Shown in pieces: positions 53,385-64,000 of a stretch of DNA of 64,000 nucleotides. The position numbers were made by a program, and so were the translations under genes. Source of the stretch: Cladorhizidae sp. MBARI D1340-BT2 (lineage: Eukaryota; Porifera; Demospongiae; Poecilosclerida; Cladorhizidae); the NCBI GenBank assembly GCA_028752905.1, contig JAQNBH010000013.1, positions 12,142,897-12,206,896 on the forward strand. The letters are read 5' to 3'. Positions within the stretch are counted from its first letter, which is position 1. The number at the start of each line of letters is the position of its first letter. Below the pieces are notes generated by a model. It did not search any database, was not told where the DNA came from, and saw only the letters and a list, made by a program, of their open reading frames with translations.

Positions 53385-55140
53385 TACAATTGCTCACTAA
53401 AAGAATTGGCTATATAGCAGAGAAAACACTCTCTCTGCTGCAGCAGATGATGGAAGAACCAAAATAGATGTAATTACAACTGTTAGACCACAGGGGAAGT
53501 TCAAATTTGTGTTTTCTCCACCATAGTAGCTTGTCAATATCTGCTGATAATCCATTGGCTTTAGCCGTATAAAGAGCTAACTCGCTCTTCACCCCATCAA
53601 TGATAGTGTTAGTATCAAGAAAAGGAATGACACAGAGATTTTCTATGTCATTGCTGGTGGGTTTTAGCTCGTTAATTTTGGTAGGATCAAAGCGAATATA
53701 CTGAAAGACCGAAACTGCTTCTATAAATAAAAAATTGTGGAAATGATCATATGCAGGCTGGCACATGCTTTAGCATAGTCAATTAGCTGCTGTAGTGATT
53801 ATTGTTGCTGGATAACTTGCTTGCAACTGCATTTGTATTAGGTTAATGCATTGTTGAAATAGCAGCCTAAAGCATGCTAACTTCCTCAAAAGCAGTAAAG
53901 GCAAGTGGTATCCCCTTCTAGTCGATATGTAGCTTTAACAAATGCTTCTCCCACATCAAGCTAGTTCAATTTGTAATTTTCGATATTTGGCAGCATCAGA
54001 AAGTATTTCTTGAAGCCTAATCTTTGACGGTGGAAGGTCATCACTATCAAGAAATGAAGGAACAACCCCAAATGTGTCATGAAGATGTTTAATAACCTCC
54101 CACTTAGACCACCAGCGAGTGACAGAGTAGGAAGGAGGTGCGAGACCTGTTTTAGTCTTTCATACCAGCTTGGTTTTTGGGCTCCTTGAAAAAATACCAA
54201 TCCAGCCTTTCATAAACTCATCCAGTATTGGCGTTCTCATGCGTTCCCCAACATGATCAAGAGTGTGAGCAAAACATCCAATATCGACGTGTTTAGGGCG
54301 TTCTCATGTGTTCCCCAACATGATCAAGAGTGTGAGAAAAACATCCAATATCGACGTGTTTATGGTAAACAATGCTCAAGGTGCGAACTGCAGTGCTGTT
54401 GTGGTCATGCATGCAAGCTAACAGCGCAATACCTAGCTCAGTAGATAAGCATACAATCAACTGATGAGCAAGTTCCTTCCAGTTAGGTTCTTTGCTAGGA
54501 GCATACGTCTAACCGCAAGCTGCTTTATGTTAAACTGCTGATCAACAAAACATAGTAGAATTACCAATGCCTCACAAACACGAGTAGTTCCATAAAAAAT
54601 CACTGATACTTGCTTATATTGATTTGGGCTTTTACACTAACCAATTCTTGATGATGAATAAATGGTACCAGCTGACATAGATTCTGGGTGCTGGTGTCGA
54701 AATGCAGTTTATTAGAAAACCTCACGAAAGCAGTCAATTTTATTGATAGGTACACCTGCCTTCATAAAAGCTGTTACTACTTTAATCTGAAAAATGCGAA
54801 CAGATCCAGGAAAGGTTTCTCCAACTTGATGGGCATCTTTTATAGCTTTTAAGCATGTCAGCTATGTTTCTTTCTCTCTTATCTTTTGTTGCCAAACGTT
54901 TTTTCCCAGTATCATGCTTTGGTGTTAACATGATACACCTTTTTTTTTTTTAGTGAAAGAGTTTCCCTGCATGCATCACAAAATAATTTCCCAAAAGTTA
55001 CACACAAACATTCCTTGGGGAATTCTTTTACTCTCTGTGATGGGTCAATAGAGTTTGGTGGCTCAGCGACTACAGCTCCCTTAGCCCGCTTTTTCCCTTT
55101 TGGAGGATTTGCTGTAATCTTCCTTTTTCTTGACAAATCA
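53385..55140 (-). pseudogene. Decayed hAT transposase, copy B
   Basis: The same parts as copy A: finger region with basic lead (55136-54912, KLFCDACRETLSLKKKK), core fragments around 54200-53960, and the C-terminal region near 53,590-53,410 ending in a shifted SSIICCSRESVFSAI, where copy A keeps AAAERVFSLL. The lesions differ from those in copy A, so the two decayed independently. Confidence 0.8.
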
Positions 55141-56190
55141 GAAGCTTTGGGGCACTTAAGTATGTCTAAAAGACGTTATACTCACTTCTTCTGGAACAAT
55201 AGTTTCTTCTGATTCAGAATTGGAGGCCAAGTCAGATTCATTGCTGCCATCTTTCACTCAGATTCAGAATACACAAGCAGGTGGCCTTGCATCATGTGAT
55301 TCTCATGTGCATGGCAAGCAGGTGCCTGTGGTTTGTTAACTTGTCACTATGTGCAATATGTGGTCTGCCAACTTTCATTATGTGCAATACCTATGTGGTT
55401 TGTCAAAATCTGAAGCTAGTCACTTATGAAAGCTGCTATCCTTATTCCTTGTGTGTAGTTATTGTTAGACCCTATAAGATTCTCAAAATGTTCCCTATTA
55501 TTCCAGCATTATTCCTGGATTCTTAAGCATACCTATTATTCTCAAAATTATGCTATATAGCTACCCTAAACATAGATGAGAGAACTTAAGCATTGACAAG
55601 TGTAGTATTTTGATGGCAGTCTGTATTCAGAACTCATACACCCTAAGAATCTCCCCATCTTTATTGCAAAAGAAAACTCCAATTTAGTATGAAAACATAA
55701 GAGAAGGATAGCAAATGTAACAATGCAAGAATGTGACTTAGTTGATTGTCTGTTTGCATGCAGTTTTGCTGATTATTGGTTTGGTGTTTGTGTGTGTGTT
55801 CGGTGGTGCTTATCTTATGTCCTGTGACCCCTGTGGTTCTTTTGACTCTATAGAATATACCATACATCTTATCTCATGTCCTGTTATTGCAAGTAGTTAG
55901 TATATAAGTGTGCTAATTTTTGTAAGATAGTTCTGGTTCTGTAACTGATATTTGTCAATGAAGTCCTACTAAAACTCACAAAGTTCAGCTTTTCCACAGA
56001 GTCACAATATATCGAACTAAACTTCTTGTCGTAATCGAGGTATGTACAAGAGAAAAATGGAGAGAAAAGTAATGTTCCAGGGAGTTTGAGTAACTTTCAC
56101 TAAATGGCTTGCATTTTTCAATGGAATTCAAAATATAGCATATATACTGTCAGTCAGAGCTGTTCATGAGAGCACTAGAATGAGGATAAG

Positions 56191-57100
56191 GCTCTGACCT
56201 CACGACATTGTGAGATGGGACCCATAGTTTTGAGTGTATGTAACTACGGTAGATTTTTACAATATCTGCTATTTTCACGTATGCTTAAGTCAAGTGGAGA
56301 TAAGGGTTATTAGGTATGACTATATACCATATGTGAGGAAGTTATGGAACTCCAAGATAGACCACAACTTAAAAAAAAAATATTTTGGATTTTGATAGTT
56401 AACTCTCCCTCATTTTTAATAAAAAATTATGATACACATGTTCTCTATTGTAATTTATAATGACCGTAGCCTCAAAGAGGCAAATCTGAAGTGACACAAA
56501 TCTATGAAGGGGCTCCTAAATCAACAAATAATTGGGCCAGTGTGTCACATGATGATATAAGTCTCTGAGCTAATTTTGAAATGACACAGCTTAGGCATGA
56601 ATACACCTGCTAAATTTTTGCCAGAGCTTGCAGTATCACCTATATAATGCATGCAATCTTAAACAAAAGCAATTTCACATAAAGCATCATAACACTATTA
56701 ATGGCATCACATATTAATTATTGGCTGGAAAATAGCTGTTTTCAGTCCCACATGACACAAAATGGCCCTTTTTCTCATCTCATGTAACATTTTTGCTCTC
56801 TGAATAAGAGAAACAGCAAGTTATTAATAGTACATGTCATCATTTATTGCTTTGGCTCATAACTTAGCTTTGAATGACTTTCAGAACTTGGTTCAAGGTA
56901 GACCATAGCTTTTGAATAACTTATCCCCAGCCAACGTTGTTGTTTTTTAAGTTAGGAGTGAAAGCGGTCCATAAAGCTTAGTGTAGATCATCCATGAGCA
57001 ATTTTTCAACAGCATAATATTGGCCACTTATGCAAATCACACCATATCTATAATTTCCGGTTCAAAAATGTGCTTTAAAATGTCAATTCAGCAGGAGTAA
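56191..57100. other. No gene recognised
   Basis: AT-rich unique-looking sequence without coding similarity or clear repeats. Confidence 0.5.
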
Positions 57101-57104
57101 CTAT

Positions 57105-58640
57105 TCCTTACCAGCAATTTTCATTACAATTTTTATGTCTCAATCTACAGGAGTGAATTACATTAGCATAGAGGGCACACTTATTATCAAAGATCGAGAT
57201 AATCATCATGGATGCATCTGCAACAGCACAGCCATTATTTTCCCAATGTCGTGTCATCATCAAACAGCCAAAGCAGACACAACACAGATCAGTATGAATG
57301 GACACATCTGTGCCATCTCTGGCTTTCTTTTGCTTTGGCTGACTGCTGGAACTAGCCTCTGTGGGACCATAGATGCTCCTTCAACTGACTTCTGCTTCTC
57401 TGAATTCTTGGCTTTCTTCTCAGCAGCTTTTCCTGGTCCCTCTTGTCAGCTTGGCGAGGCTCAATTCATCTGCCTTGCGTTTCAATTCCTTCTTCTCTTT
57501 CCTTCTTTTGCAACTCTCTCTCCTGCTTTCTCATTTCTTTCTCCTTTGCTACTCGTTGCTTCTGATCTTCTTTCTTCTTTGATACATGCAAACATTCACT
57601 ACTTGTTAGAGTACGAACTCTTCGTGTCTTAGGCCACTTGGATTACTTGTCAATGTTGGCAAGTTAAGAAAATTAGAAAACAGAGAACATTAGTAGACAT
57701 CACTGAAGATGAACTTGAAGTCGGTGTTGGTACTTGAAATGGACAATGATGCTGATGATATGCGTGGAAGGGATGTTGAAGGAGAATTGGAATTTGGAAT
57801 GTGAGATGTTAAGGGGTTAATAGAATCAGATGGTAAAAATGAGTTCGAACTACTTTTGCATACTGCTTCAGGGTGATGAACTTTCAACCAGGCTTCTTCA
57901 AACAGATAGCCCTCTTAAAACTTGTTAAATATCATAACTCATCTTCAACAGAAAACATTGCATTGCTATCAGTGAGATATATACCACAGTCTCTGTCTCT
58001 ACAGTCTCCATGGTTCGAGTAACCAGAGGCTTCAGCATGGTCTCCAGGATTCGAATCACCAGTGGATCTGTGGTTTGAATCACAAGTGGCTCTGTGGTTT
58101 GTATTACCAGTGTCTCCATGGTTCAAGTCACCAGGGGCTCTAGGGTTTGAATCTCCTGGAGTCTGAGATTCATCTCCACCACTACCAACATATCATCTCT
58201 TGCCTTCCTGGTCACTACCACATCTGAATCTATATGTTAATAGCAGTGTGTGTGTGTGTGTGTGTGTGTGTCTGTGTCAGTCTAAAGTAGCATTATTACA
58301 TTTTCAACTACATTATTTTGAGCATACCTTATTACTCAATCACACAATAAATTATTCCAAACTGTCTTAATATTGAATGCACATGTGCATGTGACTGTAT
58401 GTGAGAACAGAGAACTTACTAAGTTTTCCTCCACTGCAAGTATATCACTTCCTGCAGATCTGTTGTCATCGAGTTGCACTGCATCTTGATTAACTCCAGC
58501 CTTTTTAAATCGACCATAGATGTTGGCAGGAGTGATAGCATGTAGCCAGGCATTCCGAAACCCGCTGCAGAAGTCAAGCTTAGAGATGACTTTTCCAGGA
58601 TAATTTCGGATAAAATTTGTGACATACAATGTTGTTTTAA
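57105..58640 (-). pseudogene. pogo/Tigger-type (DDE_1) transposase, C-terminal part, decayed or spliced
   Basis: The minus strand 58629-58540 reads NFIRNYPGKVISKLDFCSGF, then RNAWLHAITPANIYGRFKKAGV, matching the end of DDE_1 domains in pogo/Tigger and jerky-type proteins. 57887-57690 is Ser/Pro-rich. Further down, 57640-57380 is a Lys/Glu-rich coiled stretch. 57300-57190 has a CCVCFG start with FDDDT in the neighbouring frame, like the C-terminal Cys/His region of many pogo proteins. Frameshifts break it. No catalytic DDE core was found upstream. Confidence 0.6.
58249..58277. repeat. (TG)n microsatellite
   Basis: About 14 GT units inside the pogo-like remnant region. Confidence 0.95.
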
Positions 58641-59990
58641 TGGTCCAAAAAGACTCTAGAGGTTAGCATTTGTGAGTGGTGTGAGGAGGGAGACTATAAA
58701 GATGATCACTTCATCACCTCTTGCAAATTGAATGCTGCTGAGCTCAAGCGGTCCTTAATGTGGAACAAGGCACTCAATGTAGTAGATCTGCTCTTTGTTC
58801 CAGAAAGGCCTCGAGTTGTCACAGTATTTGTAGCTGCTGTTGATTCTCATAGAACTGCGCTTCTGTGATTCATCTGGGTGGCCGTGGCAGTACAGTCCAC
58901 AGGTGCACATCTTATTCTCATATAACTGCGCTTCATGTGCTTCATCTGGGTGGCCATGGCATCCCACAGGTGCAAATCTGAATCCCTTTTTCTTTTTGTT
59001 CGGCATCTTCCTAAAATGAACGCACATTCCTAGTTAATAGGGGTACCTGGTTTGGTTCGACAATAGCACGCATTATCAACTACACTCGTCTATTTGCTTA
59101 GAAGCTGGGACAGGATTCCAAAATAATCACTACATTTCCTGCAAGAGTTCAACGGGCATGCAGGTAGTCCTATAAAACATGTAAGATATTGTCTGTAAAT
59201 TACTTGCTGATAATTGATGCACGAGAGGCCGATAATGGGTATCTGCCAATAATCAATGACTTACTCTATACATTGATCCTACTCTTGCTAGCCCAAATTT
59301 ATAACTATTAAGTTATGCTAGCAATTATCCGCACCATTCTGGTTTCTCAGGCTTCCACAACTCTCCCTTTTGTCACAACATTACATTTTCTTGTATATAT
59401 ATATATATATAGAAGATCCTAACTTGGTGCTTAATCAAGTCTGCCTCCTAAGAACAGTCAACACAATAGCTACATGCAGGTGCAGCTGGTGCTGTCATTC
59501 TGACATGTTTTGTGAGAGTAATAATAGTATGTGTCTATATAATTGCATCCATCTTCAATTGTTCTGTAAAGAAGAGCCAAGTGTTTCATCTCGATTGACC
59601 TCATCCAGATATTTTTTCTTCGCTGCCTTCTTTTGTATCTTCAACATGATCATCTGGAGCAGCATGTACAGCAACACTAATACATGACATAATTATGAGT
59701 AATATAATATTGTAATCAGCCAAGTGGTAATACCATGTTCTCACCTTCATCCTCGCTATAAATATCCTTTTTTTGCACATCTTGTTCTCCTTCCTCATTA
59801 TCTTCAGCATCATTATGTAGAATTGCACATCTTATAAACAATAACACTTTCCTCAATGAACTCTCAGTTGACAAAATTACAGGTGTGGTCAACATCTTTA
59901 GTCAAATATATTACAGCAATCATTGCATCCCATCTCTACAAGTAAGAAACTAAGAACAATAGGTGTGATGTTCTCACCTTTAGATCTTGA
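58641..59990. other. Acidic coding-like stretches on the minus strand; no defined gene
   Basis: Minus-strand stretches near 59,690-59,600 (PDDHVEDTKEGSEEKISG) and 59,822-59,745 (NDAEDNEEGEQDVQKKDIY) resemble the peptide of the following minisatellite. MPNKKKKGFRFAPVGCHGH (near 59,005) is open but unassigned. A (TA)n run lies at about 59,394-59,411. These may be exon remnants of the same gene as the pogo-like part. Confidence 0.4.
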
Positions 59991-59997
59991 ATATGCA

Positions 59998-61270
59998 TAT
60001 CCAGGCATTGCAAATCTTGTACGCTTTCTTCTGTATCTTCAGCATGGTCATGCATTGCAAATCTTGTGCTGTATCTTCAACATGGTCATGCATTGCAAAT
60101 CTTGCATTCTTCTGTATCTTCAGCATGGTCATCAGCCATTGCAAATCTTGCATTCTTCTGTATCTTCAACATGGTCATCAGGCATTGCAAATCTTGCATT
60201 CTTCTGTATCTTCAGCATGGTCATCAGGCATTGCAAATCTTGTGCACTTTCTTCTGTATCTTCAACATGGTCATCAGGCATTGCAAATCTTGCATTCTTC
60301 TGTATCTTCAGCATGGTCATCAGGCATTGCAAATCTTGTGCACTTTCTTCTGTATCTTCAACATGGTCATCAGGCATTGCAAATCTTGCATTCTTCTGTA
60401 TCTTCAGCATGGTCATCAGGCATTGCAAATCTTGTGCACTTTCTTCTGTATCTTCAACATGGTCATCAGGCATTGCAAATCTTGCATTCTTCTGTATCTT
60501 CAGCATGGTCATCAGGCATTGCAAATCTTGTGCGCTTTCTTCTGTATCTTCAGCATGGTCATCAGGCATTGCAAATCTTGTACGCTTTCTTCTGTATCTT
60601 CAGCATGGTCATCAGACATTGCAAATCTTGTGCACTTTCTTCTGTATCTTCAGCATGGTCATCAGGCATGCAAATCTTGTGCACTTTCTTCTGTATCTTC
60701 AGCATGGTCATCAGGCATGCAAATCTTGTACGCTTTCTTCTGTATCTTCAGCATGGTCATCAGGCATTGCAAATCTTGCGCACTTTCTTCTGTATCTTCA
60801 ACATGATCATCAGGCATTGCAAATCTTGTACGCTTTCTTCTGTATCTTCAGCATGGTCATCAGACATTGCAAATCTTGTATGCTTTCTTCTGTATCTTCA
60901 ACATGGTCATCAGGCATTGCAAATCTTGTATGCTTTCTTCTGTATCTTCAACATGGTCATGCATTGCAAATCTTGTGCACTTTCTTCTGTATCTTCAACA
61001 TGATCATCAGGCATTGCAAATCTTGTATGCTTTCTTCTGTATCTTCAGCATGGTATTGCATTGCAAATCTTGAGCACTTTCTTCTGTATCTTCAACATGA
61101 TCATCAGGCTTTGCAAATCTTGTACGCTTTCTTCTGTATCTTCAGCATGGTCATCAGACATTGCAAAAATCTTGTATGCTTTCTTCTGTATCTTCAACAT
61201 GGTCATGCATTGCAAATCTTGTGCACTTTCTTCTGTATCTTCAACATGGTCATCAGGCATTGCAAATCCT
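59998..61270. repeat. 46/50-bp alternating minisatellite, about 26 units
   Basis: The long unit is GCATTGCAAATCTTGTGCAC + TTTCTTCTGTATCTTCAACA + TGGTCATCAG (50 bp). The short unit lacks four bases (CTTGCATTCTTCTG). In the first half they alternate as a 96-bp dimer; the second half is mostly 50-bp units. Open frames occur on both strands. The minus strand reads MPDDHVEDTEESAQDLQ repeats. Confidence 0.93.
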
Positions 61271-62455
61271 GAAGCTGTACATCCTCCAGTTTCAGTTTGC
61301 AGCCATGCCTCTTCATAAAGTGCTACTCCTCTTCTTTACCTGTTCCAGATTAAGAGGTGATATTACTAAGTCTTCGGACACATTTTCTTTTTTCAATTTG
61401 GAGGTGATTGCCGGGCTGGCACATAGCATGCACCATTGAAAAATACCAGATAACATTAATGCAACCGGGGACATCTCTATGTGGAGATCTTGTTCCAAAC
61501 TTGTCTTAAATCACTTTGATTGTGGATAGTTAAGCTAAAGATATATTCACCACAGTGCTTATTGACAACAGCAATTTCTTTGTTTCCCCTTCTAAATTTA
61601 ACCGAATCCCTTTTGCTTCCTCTACCTGCTACCTTTGTGGCTAATATTTAAGATGAAGAGCATTTCTGAATTCAGTGCTAGCTATTTATATGGAGGTTAA
61701 ACTTGGTATAGAACAGTATCCAACAACCAGTTGGCTGTAAAGGGTGCAGGTAGATATTCTGTAGTAGTAATCCAAGGGTTTTCAACATGCATCTGCTTGC
61801 CACTAAACATGCATTTTATCTCCTAATAAAAAAGGTCAAGAGCATGGTTGTCATACTTAGTTAGGAAGAGCTGGTTACCACAGTTGAACATTACATGCTG
61901 GAGGCAAAACTCTCTGCTATCATCAACTGTTACTTCATCAGGAATATGTTTTGATGGACATTCCAATCAGCCAACAAGCAGACCAAACACTTCAAGACTT
62001 ACCTTTTCGAGATATTGTCCAGCCTTGCATTTGACTTCACAAGGCTATTTGCACATAGTAAGACGATAATATTCTTTTCCCCCCTTCTAGACTGCGGTGT
62101 GGATCACAAACTCGTTAAATGTACTAGCTACTTGCAACTATAATTATCTTCATCAGTTTCTTAGTCTAGCTTCCAAGTCTTGTCCACTAACTCTTCTTCC
62201 CTAGATACTCACCAACACTTAGAATGCAGGGGGATAAGCTGGACTTGCCATGTTCAACTAGTAGAATGGCCGTACTACTACTGTTGCTGTTGTTTTAATG
62301 TGAACTCGGGAGCCCGCGTGACGTGCTGTTGATACTACTGCTGAGCCTGTTAAGGCCACCACATATACTACTGCAGAGTGTGAGACTATGTAATAGTAAC
62401 TAACACTCTATATTATCAACAGCACTTACTTAATATTCATAATACTAATATTTAT
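61271..62455. other. No gene recognised
   Basis: Short open stretches only. Nothing recognisable on either strand. Confidence 0.45.
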
Positions 62456-63320
62456 GAGTGTCCGACTGCTCAAGGAGGGGGGAAGGGAGGGGACCAAAGA
62501 TCATTCCTCAGCTCGCCATACAACAGTTCCTTTCTCCTCTGCCACCACTTCCCTACCAATTACATAGCACACTCGCCCACCTCCTCCATCACTGCATCGC
62601 TTACTCCCTCCACTCCTTTCTCCAATAGCCATGCCACCTTTCCATCCTTACTCACTCTTCTATATCATCCAGCCACTGCCCAGCACAATTCTGCACAACT
62701 CATCCACCAGTACCAGCCGATCCCTCTCAAATTCCCTGCACATCACCAACAAATGTTCCACATCTTCCCTTGCTCCACTATCACACATGATACACCTCTC
62801 ATCCCTAACTATCCCACATCTTCCTCACCACCTGGACCTCATATACCTCTCCACCCCTGCTCCATTCTTTGCCAATTCATAAAACGTCAGCATACTCTTT
62901 GCCGTTCACTTCCTCCTCCCAATCATTTGCATTTCTCACTTTTATTTTCCCCTTCCACTTATGTACTGTTCCCTTAGCTCGTATTTTCTCCTCAAGATCT
63001 CACCATCCGATTCCTCCATCCTCTCTTAGTTTAATTTTTACCAATCTACTCTGTTTCAACACCTCTAATCTCTTACCAAACAAAACCTTCATCTCTTCCC
63101 TCCTCTCCCTCCACCCCATATCTCCCTGTACTGCCACACCTGCTGCTGTATTACTTGCTCCCAACAATCTCCTACCCACTCTCATCTGTGCTGATTCCCG
63201 CTCTTGCAAGCATTATGTCCTTATGGCTTCACTCCACCATACTCAGTGCAAGTTTAAATCTCTCTACAACACGACGAAGCATTTACATGTTTACAGAACC
63301 ACTAGTACATAAATTACATA
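62456..63320 (-). pseudogene. Decayed 3' part of a LINE polyprotein
   Basis: The minus strand reads VGRRLLGASNTAAGVAVQGD (about 63183-63125), GWRERREEMKVLFGKRLEVL, then near 62,795-62,735 a C-x2-C...H-x4-C pattern, CIMCDSGAREDVEHLLVMC, and REFERDRLVLVDEL. This is the zinc-like C-terminal region found after the RT in several non-LTR elements. Stops occur within it (for example after GIGW and RSRW). No RT block is in the window, since it would lie near or beyond 63,300. Confidence 0.6.
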
Positions 63321-64000
63321 CAGAACACGAGTTCTTTCTGTATCTGCTAGCTACTCTTCTTTTCCCCAGAAATTTGCTTTTTCATCTCCCAAATCTGCCC
63401 AAATATTTTTATATAGGCATATTAGATGTGTGTGTCCAATTTTATAGCCATCCCCAAGCCATGAAAGTTATAGCTTATTTTTTATCCTGATTGAGCAAGT
63501 AGACCAGTTTCAATTCTTATCTGGACTCATAGCAAGACGACAAAGATGTTTTCTAAGGCACTAACCTGCATCATACACCACCTAGTTAGTGGTTTCACTG
63601 TGGCCATTTTCCTTGTGCCATTTTCCTTGAGGTAAACACTACATCAGCTTCTTAATGTGCTTCTAGTTTCATGTTATTACAAAAGTCAAGCCAATTGAAT
63701 AAAGTTAGATGATCCCTTCTGACATCAGGAGCTTGGTTCATCCATTTCCCTCGCCACAGGGTTATGGCTAATTTCTGAAACACATTTTGCCACTGCAGAG
63801 CCCAGAATTATAGGCTTCACATGATGACATTATAGCTCTGATGCTTGACTTTTTTGTTTTCTCGTACCAGTCCAGATTTAATAAGCAGTCCAGATTTAAC
63901 AAGCCTGCATTATTCAGATGTCCTGTCCTATTTCTGAAACAACTCACCAGAAAAAAAGGAAAAAAGTAGTGTCCAATTTTGAGTATTCCACAAATGCTCC
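63321..64000. other. No gene recognised
   Basis: No coding similarity or repeat structure was noticed up to the right edge. Confidence 0.45.

Larger units (their letters stand above)
52346..56190. repeat. Dispersed repeat, copy B
   Basis: Same orientation and order as 14844-19687. It lacks the 917-bp TTAA insertion and the 47-bp duplication of copy A. At about 54,300 it carries its own 70-bp direct duplication (CGTTCTCATGTGTTCCCCAA region). Differences of a few percent plus many small indels show that the copies are not recent. Confidence 0.87.

Noticed and set aside
57135..57632. 165-codon plus-strand frame
   Set aside because: It is antisense to a Lys/Glu-rich pogo-like stretch on the minus strand; the hydrophobic peptide is the usual mirror of such coding.
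59923..61272. Plus-strand frames of up to 449 codons through the 46/50-bp array
   Set aside because: Three overlapping frames are open at once, which is a property of the repeat. The Cys/His/Ser-rich peptide looks like an artefact; only the acidic minus-strand reading has single-copy relatives.
62631..63312. Ser/Pro/His-rich plus-strand frames
   Set aside because: They mirror the minus-strand LINE C-terminal region, which has a recognisable C-x2-C...H...C pattern.

Overview
This is nuclear DNA of an animal, most likely an early-branching invertebrate such as a sponge or cnidarian. Two spliced animal-type genes can be reconstructed: the 3' part of a WDR90/POC16-like WD40 gene, and a MATH-BTB gene of the SPOP type. 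The rest is mostly transposable elements (Ty3/gypsy, non-LTR, hAT, pogo, TTAA-targeting and foldback elements) and long minisatellites. The phylum is inferred from the kinds of elements present and was not tested. No prokaryotic operons, rRNA genes or CRISPR arrays are visible.

Layout. (1) 1-19.7 kb is a stack of nested insertions. A 3.9-4.8 kb dispersed repeat (copy A, from 14,844) was hit by a minus-strand Gmr1-type Ty3/gypsy element (14,843 down past base 1). That element was hit by a truncated LINE (about 12,992-14,375) and by a TTF/DUF4371-type hAT element (2353-11240). The hAT was hit in turn by a full-length, near-pristine Gmr1-type element (3363-9308; TSD TAGGG, tRNA-Leu primer site, one 1537-aa gag-PR-INT-RT-RH frame). 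In both gypsy elements integrase lies before reverse transcriptase. (2) 19.7-24.7 kb holds a gypsy-derived open frame with gag, protease and integrase but no RT/RNase H, followed by a 39-bp minisatellite. (3) 25.4-28.8 kb is a minus-strand Cys-rich/RT/PD-(D/E)XK retroelement broken by one in-frame TAG. (4) 28.8-36 kb has small repeats, a MATH-BTB gene (exons 31616-31659 and 33790 onward) and a perfect 407-bp tandem duplication.

(5) 37.5-51.2 kb is the WDR90-like gene: eight exons whose reading phases all agree, coding for 481 C-terminal residues. Its introns carry four unrelated minisatellites, several foldback elements and two TTAA-flanked transposons, both inserted into a TTAA-rich 40-bp minisatellite. 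(6) 51.9-56.2 kb is copy B of the dispersed repeat seen at 15-19.7 kb; it keeps the near-empty site of a transposon present in copy A. (7) 57-64 kb has a decayed pogo-type transposase, a 46/50-bp minisatellite whose antisense strand reads as an acidic peptide repeat, and the decayed 3' end of a minus-strand LINE.

Only the WDR90-like and MATH-BTB genes look like host genes. Everything else with coding potential belongs to mobile DNA. The youngest insertion, and the best candidate for a currently active element, is the Gmr1-type element at 3363-9308.
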